Shown piece by piece: positions 1 through 8,421 of a stretch of 43,807 bases of DNA. Origin of the DNA: an uncultured Methylopila sp. (GTDB lineage: Bacteria > Pseudomonadota > Alphaproteobacteria > Rhizobiales > Methylopilaceae); NCBI GenBank assembly GCA_902168115.1, contig CABHPB010000065.1, forward strand, positions 1 to 43,807, in the 5' to 3' direction. The position numbers and the translations under genes are program-made. A model generated the notes under the pieces. It saw nothing but the letters and a program-made list of their open reading frames with translations, searched no databases and was not told the origin of the DNA. Within the stretch, counting starts at the first letter, position 1. Each line of letters begins with the position of its first letter.

Positions 1-393
1 CTGCTCGCGTTCGTCAGCAAGGACGGCGAGGAGGAGGTCGAGCAGCTTCGCCTCGGCGACCAGATCGACGGCTGGCTCGTCACGGCGATCGATTTTCAGG
101 CTTTGAAGCTCACGCTCGACGAACGCGAGCAGGAGTACCGCCTGTTCGTCCGTCCGGACGACGGCTCCGCGACCAGCGGGGACGACGCAAGCAGCGACGA
201 GGACAGTTCCGACAGTTCGGACGAGGGCGCCGCCGCGTCGGACGACGACAGTTCGGCCAACCGGCGGCTGAAGCCCGCGCAGCAGAAATCCGGCGCGGCG
301 CACGAGATGGAGGCGGCCCGCAAGGCGCAGCGCGACTCCCGCCGCCGGCCGCACGACGACGGCCAGAGGCCGCCGCAGCAGCAGCCGGACTAG
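1..393 (+). CDS. 3' end of an unrecognised gene, possibly secretion-related (GspC/PilP-like fold)
   Basis: The reading frame is open from the first base to a TAG, so only the last 130 codons are present. The first 50 residues include GDQIDGWLVTAID and look like a small beta domain of the kind found at the C-terminus of GspC/PilP-type secretion proteins; this is a weak resemblance and not an assignment. From about residue 50 the chain becomes low complexity: a Ser/Asp/Glu-rich acidic stretch, then a basic Arg/Lys stretch, and a Gln/Pro tail (QQQPD). Such a tail is probably disordered. It converges with the actR-like gene, leaving 10 bases between the stops. The function cannot be named from this fragment. 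Confidence 0.6.
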   Translation: MLAFVSKDGEEEVEQLRLGDQIDGWLVTAIDFQALKLTLDEREQEYRLFVRPDDGSATSGDDASSDEDSSDSSDEGAAASDDDSSANRRLKPAQQKSGAAHEMEAARKAQRDSRRRPHDDGQRPPQQQPD

Positions 394-403
394 CCGGCGA
401 CGA

Positions 404-988
404 TCAGCGCGGCGCGCGCTTGGCGAGGATGCGCTGCAGCGTCCTGCGATGCATGCTGAGGCGACGGGCCGTCTCGGAGACATTCCGCCCGCACAGCTCG
501 TAGACCCGCTGGATGTGCTCCCAGCGCACCCGGTCCGCCGACATCGGGTTCTCCGGCGGCTTGGGCTTCTCCTCGCCCGCGATCAGCGCGTTGTGGATCT
601 CGTCGGCGTCGGCGGGCTTGGCCAGGTAGTCGACTGCGCCGAGCTTCACCGCGGTCACCGCGGTCGCGATGTTGCCGTAGCCGGTGAGCACGATGCCGCG
701 CGCGTCCGGACGCTTCGCCTTGAGCGCGGAGATCACGTCGAGGCCCGAGCCGTCGCCGAGCCGCATGTCCACGACGGCGAAGGCCGGCGCGGACCGCTCG
801 ACCGCCTCGAGCCCGTCCCGAACCGTCTCCGCGACGGTCACGGCGTAGCCGCGCGCTTCCATGGCGCGGCCAAGCCGCTGCACGAACGCCCGATCGTCAT
901 CGACGATCAGAAGGGTCCGGTCCTCGACCGCGGCGGCGGAGCCGTCCGTGGCGTTCATCCCCGAGGCTGGGTCGGCGTTCGCCTGCAT
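404..988 (-). CDS. actR: ActR/RegA/PrrA-family redox response regulator
   Basis: A 194-residue response regulator. The N-terminal receiver has the acidic pocket (IVDDD), the phospho-acceptor Asp in VVDMRLGDGSG, the conserved Thr in VLTGYG and Lys in LAKPAD. A proline-bearing linker (EKPKPPENP) leads to a Fis-type helix-turn-helix (GRNVSETARRLSMHRRTLQR). This layout is that of ActR/RegA/PrrA/RegR, which controls respiration, carbon and nitrogen fixation and photosynthesis genes in response to redox state. I chose ATG 988 because GGAG lies six bases upstream; in-frame ATG 994 and GTG 1015 are alternatives. The usual sensor kinase (ActS/RegB) is not adjacent. The gene follows infC on the same strand, 166 bases downstream. 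Confidence 0.9.
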   Translation of the reverse strand: MQANADPASGMNATDGSAAAVEDRTLLIVDDDRAFVQRLGRAMEARGYAVTVAETVRDGLEAVERSAPAFAVVDMRLGDGSGLDVISALKAKRPDARGIVLTGYGNIATAVTAVKLGAVDYLAKPADADEIHNALIAGEEKPKPPENPMSADRVRWEHIQRVYELCGRNVSETARRLSMHRRTLQRILAKRAPR

Positions 989-1052
989 ACACATCTCCGC
1001 CGAATCACTCGTCACGCGGCCTCAGTCTATCGATCCGCGACCAATCGAAGCA

Positions 1053-1079
1053 CTTATACCCTGTCCCAGCGCTGATCAA
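1053..1079 (-). promoter_or_regulatory. Candidate promoter of the actR-like gene
   Basis: Read on the minus strand, TTGATC (1079-1074) and TATAAG (1058-1053) are separated by 15 bases. The -10 is good (5 of 6) but the spacer is short. It would start RNA about 55-60 bases before ATG 988. Confidence 0.35.
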
Positions 1080-1084
1080 TGGCG

Positions 1085-1102
1085 GGGCGCGCATGCGCGC
1101 CC
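1085..1102. repeat. Perfect 18-bp palindrome between infC and actR
   Basis: The sequence GGGCGCGCATGCGCGCCC is a perfect palindrome. It lies after the infC stop and just upstream of the candidate actR promoter. It has no run of T on either side, so it is not a standard intrinsic terminator. It may be an operator or an RNA hairpin at the end of the infC transcript. Confidence 0.6.
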
Positions 1103-1154
1103 GTCGGTGGAAAGCTCTCGAATCTGATGGTTAAACGGGCAGGCTGGCCGCGCC

Positions 1155-1694
1155 TCAGCGCGGCGCCAGCACCATCGTCATCTGTCGGCCTTCGAGCGAC
1201 GGCTCGCTCTCGGGCTTGGCCAGCTCCGCAACTTCCTCGCGAACCTTGATGAGCAGCCTCAGCCCAAGGTCCTGATGCGCCATCTCGCGTCCGCGGAACC
1301 TCAGGGTCACCTTGACCTTGTCGCCTTCGTCGAAGAACCGGCGCATGGCCTTCATCTTCACGTCGTAGTCGTGATCGTCGATGTTCGGACGCATCTTGAT
1401 CTCTTTGACTTCGACGATCTTCTGGTTCTTGCGAGCCTCGGCCGCCTTCTTCTGGCTCTGGTACTTGTACTTGCCGTAATCGAGCAGCTTGCAGACAGGC
1501 GGGACCGAATTCGGGGCGATCTCGACGAGGTCGAGCCCGGCGTCCTCTGCGGCCTGCAGCGCGTCGTTGATCTTGGTCGGGCCAAGATTGCGCCCATCGG
1601 CGTCGATGAGCTGCACTTCGAGTACGCGAATCTCCTTGTTCACGCGCGGCCCGTCTTTCTGGACCGGACCAACTGGCCTCATGGGACGACGAAT
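1155..1694 (-). CDS. infC: Translation initiation factor IF-3 (probable AUU start)
   Basis: IF-3 binds the 30S subunit, blocks premature joining of 50S and proofreads the start codon. Both domains are visible: an N-domain beginning [19 protein letters not shown], the linker helix rich in Lys/Gln/Glu ([17 protein letters not shown]), and the C-domain ([24 protein letters not shown]), ending [11 protein letters not shown]. The start is the point of note. ATG 1682 has no usable ribosome-binding site, while an in-frame ATT at 1694-1692 lies seven bases after GGAGAG (1707-1702). That gives an N-terminus MRRPMRPVG and a 179-residue protein. AUU starts on infC are known to let IF-3 repress its own translation. 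rpmI and rplT do not follow here. Confidence 0.95.
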   Translation of the reverse strand: MRRPMRPVGPVQKDGPRVNKEIRVLEVQLIDADGRNLGPTKINDALQAAEDAGLDLVEIAPNSVPPVCKLLDYGKYKYQSQKKAAEARKNQKIVEVKEIKMRPNIDDHDYDVKMKAMRRFFDEGDKVKVTLRFRGREMAHQDLGLRLLIKVREEVAELAKPESEPSLEGRQMTMVLAPR

Positions 1695-1741
1695 GGCTCA
1701 ACTCTCCTCTAGTCGACGACTGGATGACGCCTGAAAACGCG

Positions 1742-1765
1742 AAAAACCCCGTGTCTTCCACGAGG
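1742..1765 (-). terminator. Intrinsic-terminator-like hairpin in the infC leader
   Basis: On the minus strand CCTCGTG (1765-1759), loop GAAGA and CACGGGG (1753-1747) form a 7-bp stem with one G-U pair, followed at once by TTTTT (1746-1742). It sits about 50 bases before the infC start. No minus-strand gene ends nearby (the closest upstream one starts at 4359 and ends at 3577), so an attenuator in the infC leader fits better than a terminator for another gene. Confidence 0.5.
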
Positions 1766-1803
1766 CGATGCCGCGTCGGCGTCCCTGCGCCGGCGTCGAG
1801 CCA

Positions 1804-1832
1804 AAGATCGTGACAAAGCCTTGGGAAGTCAA
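1804..1832 (-). promoter_or_regulatory. Candidate infC promoter
   Basis: On the minus strand TTGACT (1832-1827) and GATCTT (1809-1804) are 17 bases apart. The -35 is good (5 of 6) and the -10 weak (3 of 6). RNA starting near 1797 would have a leader of about 100 bases that includes the terminator-like hairpin. Confidence 0.4.
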
Positions 1833-1987
1833 TGTCTGCGGGCGCACACGAACCGCGAGAGACGACGGCGCCTGCGATTTCGGCTCGCTCTCGCGACTGC
1901 TTCGCCCCATCTTAAGGCGACAAGGCGCGCCGCGAGCGGCCGTCCCCCGCCGAATCAGAGACCGGTCGAGACCGGCTGCATGGACAC

Positions 1988-2485
1988 GTGCCCGACCGCG
2001 AACCGCCACATCTCTACATCGACGCCGACGCCTGCCCCGTGAAGGACGAGGCATATCGGGTCGCCGCCCGGCACGGCCTGAAGGTCACGCTCGTCGCGAA
2101 CCGCTTCATCGCCGTCCCGCGGGACGACGCGATCCGCCTGCAGGTCGTGGGCGAGGGGCCTGACGCGGCCGACGACTGGATCGCAGACCACGTCGAGGCC
2201 GACGACGTGGTCGTCACCGCTGACATTCCGCTGGCGGCGCGCTGTCTCGCCAAGGACGCCGCCGTGATCGGGACGACGGGCAAGCCCTTCACGAAGGAGT
2301 CGATCGGCTCGGCCCTCGCGAGCCGGGAGCTGATGAGCCACCTGCGCGAGGTCGGCGAGATCACCGGAGGCCCGAGGCCCTTCGCGGCCAGGGACCGCTC
2401 GCGCTTCCTGCAGGAGCTCGAGCACGCGGTGAATCGCGGCAAGCGCGCCCGCGCCGCACGTCAGAGCCTCGAGGCCGCCCCATGA
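1988..2485 (+). CDS. yaiI: YaiI/UPF0178 (DUF188) family protein
   Basis: A 165-residue protein of a widespread family with no established biochemical role. The conserved blocks are present: YIDADACPVKDEAYRVA near the N-terminus, VVTADIPLAARCLAKDA in the middle (a PIN/NYN-nuclease-like arrangement of Asp residues), and GTTGKPFTKESIG. The start is GTG 1988; upstream ATG 1980 is out of frame. The last codons overlap the next gene by four bases (ATGA), so the two are probably co-translated. Nuclease activity is an inference from fold similarity only. Confidence 0.88.
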   Translation: MPDREPPHLYIDADACPVKDEAYRVAARHGLKVTLVANRFIAVPRDDAIRLQVVGEGPDAADDWIADHVEADDVVVTADIPLAARCLAKDAAVIGTTGKPFTKESIGSALASRELMSHLREVGEITGGPRPFAARDRSRFLQELEHAVNRGKRARAARQSLEAAP

Positions 2486-3570
2486 CCCGGCGCGGAATCC
2501 TCGCCCTGATGACGCTCCCGGCGCTCGGCAGCGCTTGGTTCGCCCACGCCCGCGGGCGCAACCCCTATTACGCAGGTCCCGTCACCGACCATTTCGACGG
2601 CCTGCGTTTCTTCAATCCGGACCATCTGTGGTCGAAGTCGCCGGTCGAGGCGATCCGGGCGCTCGCGCTCGCCGACAAGGCCAAGTGGCCGACGCGATGG
2701 CCGAGCCCGTTCGCCGGCGCGACACCCCCCGGCCGGATCGAGGGGGCCGGACTGCGCGTCACCGCCGTCGGCCATTCCACGCACCTGATCCAGGCCGCGG
2801 GCCTCAACATCCTCACCGATCCGGTGTGGTCGGCCCGCTGTTCGCCGGTCGGCTTCGCCGGCCCGAAGAGGGTCGTCCCGCCCGGCATCCGCTTCGCCGA
2901 CCTGCCGAAGATCGACGTCGTCCTGCTCTCGCACAACCACTATGATCACATGGACGTCGCGACCCTGTCGCGGCTCGCCGCCCGCGACGCGCCGCGCGTC
3001 GTCACGCCGCTCGGCAACGACGTCATCCTGAAGAGCCACGACCCTGCCATCGCCGCCGAAGCCTACGACTGGCGCGACACGGTCGAGCTGTCGGACCAGG
3101 TGCGGGTGACGCTGACGCCGGCCTATCACTGGTCGGCGCGCGGCCTGTCGGACCGGCGCAAGGCGCTGTGGTCGGCCTTCGCGATCGACGCCGGGCCAGC
3201 CGGAAACATCTATTACGCCGGCGACACCGGGCTCGCGGGCGGCGAGATCTTCTCCGCCGCGCGCGCGGAGCACGGACCGTTCCGGCTCGCGATCCTGCCG
3301 ATCGGCGCCTATGAGCCGCGCTGGTTCATGAAGGACCAGCACATGGACGCCGAGGAGGCGGTCTCGGTCATGGAGCTGCTCGACGCCGAGCACGCGGTCG
3401 GCTGCCACTGGGGCGTGTTCCAGCTGACCGCCGAGCAGATCGACGCGCCCGCCGAACTGCTCGCGGCGACGCTCAAGGCGCGCGACATCTCGCCGGAGCG
3501 CTTCCGCGCGCTGAGGCCTGGCGAGGTCTGGGCGAGCCCCGAAATCCAGGGAGACGCGCCGACGAGCTGA
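2482..3570 (+). CDS. Metallo-beta-lactamase-fold hydrolase, NAPE-PLD/UlaG-like
   Basis: A 362-residue MBL-fold enzyme. The metal site is shown by SHNHYDHMD (HxHxDH), a later His in PAYHWSARG, Asp in YYAGDTGL and a C-terminal His in GCHWGVF. The opening block GHSTHLIQAAGLNILTDPVW is typical of the N-acyl-phosphatidylethanolamine phospholipase D-like/UlaG branch. The N-terminus (RRGILALMTLPALGSAWFAHA) is hydrophobic after two Arg and may be a signal or anchor sequence. The substrate cannot be read from sequence; phospholipid-type esters are one possibility. It shares ATGA with yaiI and converges with the enoyl-CoA hydratase, leaving six bases. Confidence 0.85.
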   Translation: MTRRGILALMTLPALGSAWFAHARGRNPYYAGPVTDHFDGLRFFNPDHLWSKSPVEAIRALALADKAKWPTRWPSPFAGATPPGRIEGAGLRVTAVGHSTHLIQAAGLNILTDPVWSARCSPVGFAGPKRVVPPGIRFADLPKIDVVLLSHNHYDHMDVATLSRLAARDAPRVVTPLGNDVILKSHDPAIAAEAYDWRDTVELSDQVRVTLTPAYHWSARGLSDRRKALWSAFAIDAGPAGNIYYAGDTGLAGGEIFSAARAEHGPFRLAILPIGAYEPRWFMKDQHMDAEEAVSVMELLDAEHAVGCHWGVFQLTAEQIDAPAELLAATLKARDISPERFRALRPGEVWASPEIQGDAPTS

Positions 3571-3576
3571 GGCGCC

Positions 3577-4359
3577 TCACCTGTTGCGGAAGGCGGGCTT
3601 TCGCTTCTCGACGAAGGCCGCCATGCCTTCCTTCTGGTCCTCTGTCGCGAACAGCGACTGGAACGCGCGCTTCTCGAAGCGCACGCCCTCCGACAGCCCG
3701 GTCTCGTGCGCGACCTCGACGGCCTCCTTGGCCGCGAGCACCGCGGCGCGCGAGAAGCCGGCGATCTTCTCCGCGGCGGCGAGCGCCTCCTCGAGCAGCT
3801 TTTCACCCGGCACGACGCGCGAGACGAGGCCGGAGCGCTCGGCCTCCCCAGCGTCCATCATCCGCCCGGTCAGGATGAGGTCCATCGCCTTGGCCTTGCC
3901 GACGGCGCGCGTCAGCCGCTGCGTGCCGCCGAAGCCGGGAATGATGCCGAGCGTGATCTCGGGCTGGCCGAACTTCGCGGTCTCGGAGGCGATCACCAGG
4001 TCGCACATCTGGGCGAGCTCGGCCCCGCCGCCGAGCGCATAGCCCGACACGGCGGCGATGCGCGGCTTGCGGCAGGCGAGCAGCCGGCTCCAGGCGCCTC
4101 CGAGGTCGGCGAGATAAACGTCCGTGAAGCTCTTCGTGGCCATCTCAGTGATATCGGCGCCGGCCGCGAACGCCTTTTCGCTGCCGGTGATCACCGTCGC
4201 GCCGACCGCTCCGTCCGCCTCGAACGCCTCCAGCGCCTCGCCGAGCTCCCGGATGAGCGTCGCGTTGAGCGCGTTCAGCGCCTTCGGGCGATTGAGCGTG
4301 ATCAGGCCGACCGCGCCGCGGGTCTCGACGAGGAGGGTTTCGTAAGGGGAGTTGGTCAT
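3577..4359 (-). CDS. Enoyl-CoA hydratase (crotonase family)
   Basis: A 260-residue crotonase hydrating trans-2-enoyl-CoA to 3-hydroxyacyl-CoA in fatty-acid oxidation. The oxyanion-hole blocks [11 protein letters not shown] and [14 protein letters not shown] are present. The two catalytic glutamates appear as Glu in GGAELAQ and Glu in FGQPEITLG, so true hydratase activity is likely. The start is ATG 4359 ([12 protein letters not shown]); open frame continues upstream, but that part has no family similarity. No other beta-oxidation gene is next to it, so its exact pathway is unknown. Confidence 0.92.
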   Translation of the reverse strand: MTNSPYETLLVETRGAVGLITLNRPKALNALNATLIRELGEALEAFEADGAVGATVITGSEKAFAAGADITEMATKSFTDVYLADLGGAWSRLLACRKPRIAAVSGYALGGGAELAQMCDLVIASETAKFGQPEITLGIIPGFGGTQRLTRAVGKAKAMDLILTGRMMDAGEAERSGLVSRVVPGEKLLEEALAAAEKIAGFSRAAVLAAKEAVEVAHETGLSEGVRFEKRAFQSLFATEDQKEGMAAFVEKRKPAFRNR

Positions 4360-4504
4360 GAGGCCTCTTGGCGGGCAGGGCGGGAGCCGGGGTCGAGGCC
4401 AGCATAGAGCGCCGGATGCGGAAAACGATGCCGCGGCAGGTTCGCGCTCCCGGGATGACGACGAGCGCGGCCGCTTTATGTCCCTGATCCGAACGGAGAA
4501 CGTG

Positions 4505-4960
4505 ATGGCCCGACCGAAACTGCCGCTCGAAGGCGGCTGCCGCTGCGGAGAGGTCCGGATCAGGATCAGCGCGCCGCCGCTGCTGACGATGGCCTGCCAC
4601 TGCACCGGCTGCCAGCGCATGACGGGCGGGCCCTACTCGCTCTCCGTCGCCATCCCCGCCGAGGGCTTCGAGATCATCCGGGGTGAGCCGACGCTCGGCG
4701 GCCTGCGCACCGAGCTGCAGCACTACTGCTGCCCGAGCTGCCTCAGCTGGATGTTCACGAAGATGCCCGGCATGGACTGGTTCGTGAACGTGCGCGCCAC
4801 GATGCTGGACGACGTCAGCTGGTTCACGCCCTTCGTCGAGACGATGACGAGCGAGATGCTGCCCTGGGCGCAGACGCCCGCGCCGCACAGCTTCCCGAAG
4901 TTCCCGCCGATGGAGGCCTTCGGCGACCTGACGGCGGAGTTCGCGGCGCTGCCCGACTGA
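4505..4960 (+). CDS. GFA/CENP-V-domain zinc protein
   Basis: A 151-residue protein of the glutathione-dependent formaldehyde-activating (GFA) fold. Cysteines likely to bind zinc occur as [21 protein letters not shown] and [11 protein letters not shown], the usual CxC...CxxC...CxxC order. Many family members have no proven activity, so formaldehyde-glutathione condensation is not assured. ATG 4505 is preferred because GGAG lies six bases upstream; in-frame ATG 4478 lacks such a site. It converges with mutM with only three bases between the stop codons. Confidence 0.85.
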   Translation: MARPKLPLEGGCRCGEVRIRISAPPLLTMACHCTGCQRMTGGPYSLSVAIPAEGFEIIRGEPTLGGLRTELQHYCCPSCLSWMFTKMPGMDWFVNVRATMLDDVSWFTPFVETMTSEMLPWAQTPAPHSFPKFPPMEAFGDLTAEFAALPD

Positions 4961-4963
4961 CCC

Positions 4964-5845
4964 TCACTTCTGGCATTCGGGGCAATAGAAGGTGGAGCGG
5001 CCCGTCTGGACGATGCGCTTCACGACGCCCCGGCAGCCCGGCCTCGGGCAAGGCTCGTCCTCCCGGTCGTAGACGCGAAAAGAGTGCTGGAAGTAGCCGA
5101 GCTCGCCGTCCGCATGCCGGAAATCGCGCAGCGTCGAGCCGCCCGCGGCGATCGCAGCCTCCAGCGTCGCGCGGATGGCGGGCGCGAGCGCCTCGGCGCG
5201 TTTTGTCGGCCGGCCCTCCTTCGTGGAGATCGTGCCGGCCGCACGCTTCGGCGACAGCTTCGCCTCGTGCAGCGCCTCGCAGACATAGATGTTGCCGAGC
5301 CCCGCGATCAGCCGCTGGTCAAGCAGCGCCGCCTTCAGGCTGGTCTGCTTTCCGGCGAACAATCTTGCGAGCAGCCCGGCGTCGAGTTCGTTGCCCAGCG
5401 GCTCCACTCCGACGTGACGGAACAGCGGATGCGCCTCCAGCCCCGCGCGCGGGACCAGCGCCATGAAGCCGAAACGGCGCGGGTCGTTGTAGGTGATGGT
5501 CGCCCCGCCGGAGAGAACGAAGGCGACGTGGTCATGCGCCGAAGCGGCCGAGCGCGGGTGGTGGAAGGCGCCGGGCGTCGTCTCCGCCTCGGGCAGCGCC
5601 ACGCGGAACGAGCCCGACATGCCGAGATGCATGACCAGCGTCTCGCCGTCGTCGAGATCGGCCAGCAGGTACTTTGCGCGGCGGCCGAGCGAGACGATCT
5701 CCCGGCCGGCGAGCCGCTCGGCGAAGCGCTCGGGAAACGGAAACCGCAGGTCGGGCCGGCGGGCGTCGACGCTTTCGATCCGCCGCCCCTCCATGACGGG
5801 CGCGAGGCCCCGGCGGACGGTCTCGACTTCGGGAAGTTCGGGCAT
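4964..5845 (-). CDS. mutM: Formamidopyrimidine-DNA glycosylase (8-oxoguanine repair)
   Basis: MutM (Fpg) removes 8-oxoguanine and formamidopyrimidines and cuts the abasic site. The mature N-terminus [13 protein letters not shown] carries the catalytic Pro and Glu, which fixes the start at ATG 5845. The helix-two-turn-helix region ([17 protein letters not shown]) and the C-terminal zinc finger (CPRPGC ... FYCPECQK) are intact. The length, 293 residues, is normal. A longer open frame upstream runs through a palindromic repeat and is not part of the gene. It is divergent from ubiE, an arrangement common in Hyphomicrobiales. Confidence 0.97.
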   Translation of the reverse strand: MPELPEVETVRRGLAPVMEGRRIESVDARRPDLRFPFPERFAERLAGREIVSLGRRAKYLLADLDDGETLVMHLGMSGSFRVALPEAETTPGAFHHPRSAASAHDHVAFVLSGGATITYNDPRRFGFMALVPRAGLEAHPLFRHVGVEPLGNELDAGLLARLFAGKQTSLKAALLDQRLIAGLGNIYVCEALHEAKLSPKRAAGTISTKEGRPTKRAEALAPAIRATLEAAIAAGGSTLRDFRHADGELGYFQHSFRVYDREDEPCPRPGCRGVVKRIVQTGRSTFYCPECQK

Positions 5846-5857
5846 GAAGCGATCCCT

Positions 5858-5965
5858 TGTCCCGGCCTCGAGCCGGGACCCAGACGCGCCTGCGGCCAAA
5901 ATCATTGCGTCGGCGCTTGACCTTGCTATGTCGGCGTTTCTGGGTCCCGGCTCAAGGCCGGGACA
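5858..5965. repeat. Palindromic repeat element with 27-bp imperfect inverted ends
   Basis: Left arm 5858-5884 (TGTCCCGGCCTCGAGCCGGG...) and right arm 5939-5965 are reverse complements with one mismatch. Each arm also folds on itself (CCCGGC..GCCGGG). The core of about 54 bases is unrelated. The element fills the mutM-ubiE divergent gap. This looks like a REP/MITE-type intergenic unit. Confidence 0.75.
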
Positions 5966-6039
5966 CGAGCGTCGGCGCTGGCGTCCCCCGGTTTCGCGGG
6001 CTAGGGTCCGCGCGCCCAACGCGTCCCAGCAAGACCCTG

Positions 6040-6810
6040 ATGTCCAGCAGCGAAACCTTCGACAACACGGCCCATTTCGGCTTCGCCGACGCCGCGCCCG
6101 GCGCCAAGCAGGGGATGGTCGACGACGTCTTCCACAAGGTCGCCTCGCGCTACGACGTGATGAACGATCTGATGTCGGGCGGCCTGCATCGCGCGTGGAA
6201 GTCCGCGATGGTGACAACGCTCGGCGTTCCGAAGGGCGCGCGCGGCTTCCGGCTGCTCGACGTCGCGGGCGGCACCGGCGACATCGCCTTCCGGGCGCTC
6301 GCCCGGGGCGGGGAGGGCGTGAAGGTTGTCGCGCTCGACATCAACGGCGCGATGCTGGACGTCGGCCGCGCGCGGGCCGCGGAGAAGAAGCTCGGCGAGC
6401 GCATCGAGTTCATCCAGGGCAACGCCGAGGAGCTGCCGTTTCCCGACAGGAGCTTCGACGCCGTCACCATCGCCTTCGGCATCCGCAACGTGCCGCGCGT
6501 CGACGTCGCGCTCTCCGAGATGCGCCGCGTGCTGAAGACCGGCGGGCGGGCTCTCGTGCTGGAATTCTCCAAGGTCGACGTGCCGGGCTTCGACCGGGTC
6601 TACGACGCTTTCTCGTTCAACGTCATCCCGCGGCTCGGCCAGATGGTGGCGGGCGACGCCGAGAGCTACCGCTATCTCGTCGAGTCGATCCGCCGCTTTC
6701 CGGATGCTGCGACCTTCGCCGACATGATGCGCGAGGCCGGCTTCGAGCAGGTCGAGGCGACGCCGATGACAGGCGGGATCGCCTGCCTCCATTCGGGCTT
6801 CCGGATTTGA
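6040..6810 (+). CDS. ubiE: Demethylmenaquinone/2-polyprenyl-6-methoxy-1,4-benzoquinol methyltransferase
   Basis: UbiE C-methylates the quinone ring using S-adenosylmethionine during ubiquinone synthesis. The 256-residue protein has the family signature [20 protein letters not shown] motif [14 protein letters not shown], the acidic residue in [11 protein letters not shown], and the second signature around [15 protein letters not shown]. The start at ATG 6040 gives the expected N-terminus ([15 protein letters not shown] is typical of alphaproteobacterial UbiE). It is followed 25 bases later by ubiB, forming a ubiquinone pair. Confidence 0.96.
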   Translation: MSSSETFDNTAHFGFADAAPGAKQGMVDDVFHKVASRYDVMNDLMSGGLHRAWKSAMVTTLGVPKGARGFRLLDVAGGTGDIAFRALARGGEGVKVVALDINGAMLDVGRARAAEKKLGERIEFIQGNAEELPFPDRSFDAVTIAFGIRNVPRVDVALSEMRRVLKTGGRALVLEFSKVDVPGFDRVYDAFSFNVIPRLGQMVAGDAESYRYLVESIRRFPDAATFADMMREAGFEQVEATPMTGGIACLHSGFRI

Positions 6811-6835
6811 GCGGCGCCGGATCGATCCTCGGCTG

Positions 6836-8410
6836 ATGTCCGCGCTCGGCCTCTTTCCCAACTTCCTGCGGCTCGCGCGCGCCGGCTTCGTCATGGCGCG
6901 CGAAGGCGCCTTGCGGCTCGCCGATCCGATCGAGCTCCCGCCCTCCGTCCGGGCGCTGATCCGGGTCGGGCGGCTGATCGAGAAACGCTCGGCGAGCGAC
7001 GACGCCAAGGGCCTCGCGCGCGCCTTCGAGCGGCTCGGGCCGTCCTACGTCAAGCTCGGCCAGTTCCTGGCGACCCGGCCGGACGTCGTGGGACTCGAGA
7101 TCGCGAAGGACCTCGAGGAGCTGCACGACCGCGTGCCGGCCTTCCCGCAGGAGGAGGCGGAGCGCACTGTCGTCGAGGCGCTCGGCGGCGCCCTTGACCG
7201 GAAGTTCCTGGCGTTCGGACCCGCCGTCGCCGCCGCCTCCATCGCGCAGGTCCACCGCGCGCGGATCCGCGACGTCGACGGCTTCGAGCGCGACGTCGCG
7301 GTCAAGGTTCTGCGGCCGGGCGTCACCCAGCGTTTCTCGAAGGACCTGCGCGCCTTCTACGCCGTCGCGCGCTTCTTCGAGAAACGCGTGCCGAAGGCGC
7401 GGCGCCTGAAGCCGGTCGAAATCGTCGAGACGCTCGCCCGGTCCGTCGCGATCGAGATGGACCTGAGGCTCGAGGCCGCCGCGCTGTCGGAGATCGCCGA
7501 GAACACGGCGGCCGATCCCGGCTTCCGCGTGCCCGCGGTCGACTGGGAGCGCACCGCGCGCACGGTGATGACGCTCGACTGGGTCGACGGCGTGAAGCTC
7601 TCCGACCACGCCGGGCTCGCGGACGCCGGCCACGACCTGCCGGCGCTCGGCCGGCACCTGATGCAGACCTTCCTGCGGCACGCGATGCGCGACGGCTTCT
7701 TCCACGCCGACATGCATCCGGGAAACCTGTTCGTCGACGCCGGCGGGTCGATCGTCGCGGTCGACTTCGGCATCACCGGGCGGCTCGGGCCGAAGGAGCG
7801 GCGGTTCCTCGCGGAAATCCTGCACGGCTTCATCGTGCGCGACTACAAGCGCATCGCGGAGGTGCATTTCGAGGCCGGCTACGTGCCGTCCGGGGAGTCG
7901 GTCGACGAGTTCGCCCGCGCGCTCAGGGCGATCGGCGAGCCGATCCACTCGCGCACCGCCGACCAGATCTCGATGGCCAAGCTCCTGACCCTCCTTTTCG
8001 AGGTGACCGAGCTGTTCCAGATGCAGACCCGGCCTGAATTGTTGATGCTGCAGAAGACCATGGTCGTCGTCGAAGGCGTCGCGCGGTCGCTCGACCCCAA
8101 GCTCGACATGTGGCGCACGGCCGAGCCGGTCGTCCGCGAATGGCTGGAGCGCAATCTCGGACCGATCGGGATCGGCGAGACCGCCGGCGCCGAGCTTCGC
8201 AAGCTGGCGCTGGGCGTTTCGCGCATCCCCGACCTGCTGCTGCGGGTCGAGCGCACCTCGATCGAGCTGGAGGAAGTCGTGCGCGGCGGCCTCAGCTATT
8301 CCGAGGACAGCATCCAGGCCATCATCAAGGGCGTGCAGCGCGCCACCCTGATCGGCAACCTGGCGCTCGGGGCGGTGGCGATCGCGCTGGTGGTGTTTGT
8401 GGTGTGGTGA
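6836..8410 (+). CDS. ubiB: UbiB/ADCK-family ATPase for ubiquinone biosynthesis
   Basis: UbiB is an atypical kinase-like ATPase needed for aerobic ubiquinone synthesis at the inner membrane. The 524-residue protein shows the KxGQ motif (YVKLGQFLATRPD), the Ala-rich loop (AAASIAQVHRA), the catalytic block HADMHPGNLFVD and the metal-binding Asp in VAVDFGITG. The C-terminus ends in a hydrophobic segment (LALGAVAIALVVFVVW), here one clear membrane span. It sits between ubiE and a toxin-antitoxin pair; in many relatives coaBC follows directly. Confidence 0.96.
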   Translation: MSALGLFPNFLRLARAGFVMAREGALRLADPIELPPSVRALIRVGRLIEKRSASDDAKGLARAFERLGPSYVKLGQFLATRPDVVGLEIAKDLEELHDRVPAFPQEEAERTVVEALGGALDRKFLAFGPAVAAASIAQVHRARIRDVDGFERDVAVKVLRPGVTQRFSKDLRAFYAVARFFEKRVPKARRLKPVEIVETLARSVAIEMDLRLEAAALSEIAENTAADPGFRVPAVDWERTARTVMTLDWVDGVKLSDHAGLADAGHDLPALGRHLMQTFLRHAMRDGFFHADMHPGNLFVDAGGSIVAVDFGITGRLGPKERRFLAEILHGFIVRDYKRIAEVHFEAGYVPSGESVDEFARALRAIGEPIHSRTADQISMAKLLTLLFEVTELFQMQTRPELLMLQKTMVVVEGVARSLDPKLDMWRTAEPVVREWLERNLGPIGIGETAGAELRKLALGVSRIPDLLLRVERTSIELEEVVRGGLSYSEDSIQAIIKGVQRATLIGNLALGAVAIALVVFVVW

Positions 8411-8421
8411 GCGCCCCGCGC

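Noticed and set aside
1974-1990. ATG 1980 as the start of the YaiI-type gene
   Set aside because: It is out of frame with the conserved protein; GTG 1988 is in frame.
5846-6217. N-terminal extension of mutM by about 120 codons
   Set aside because: It runs through a palindromic repeat and into ubiE. MutM needs Pro directly after the initiator Met, which fixes the start at 5845.
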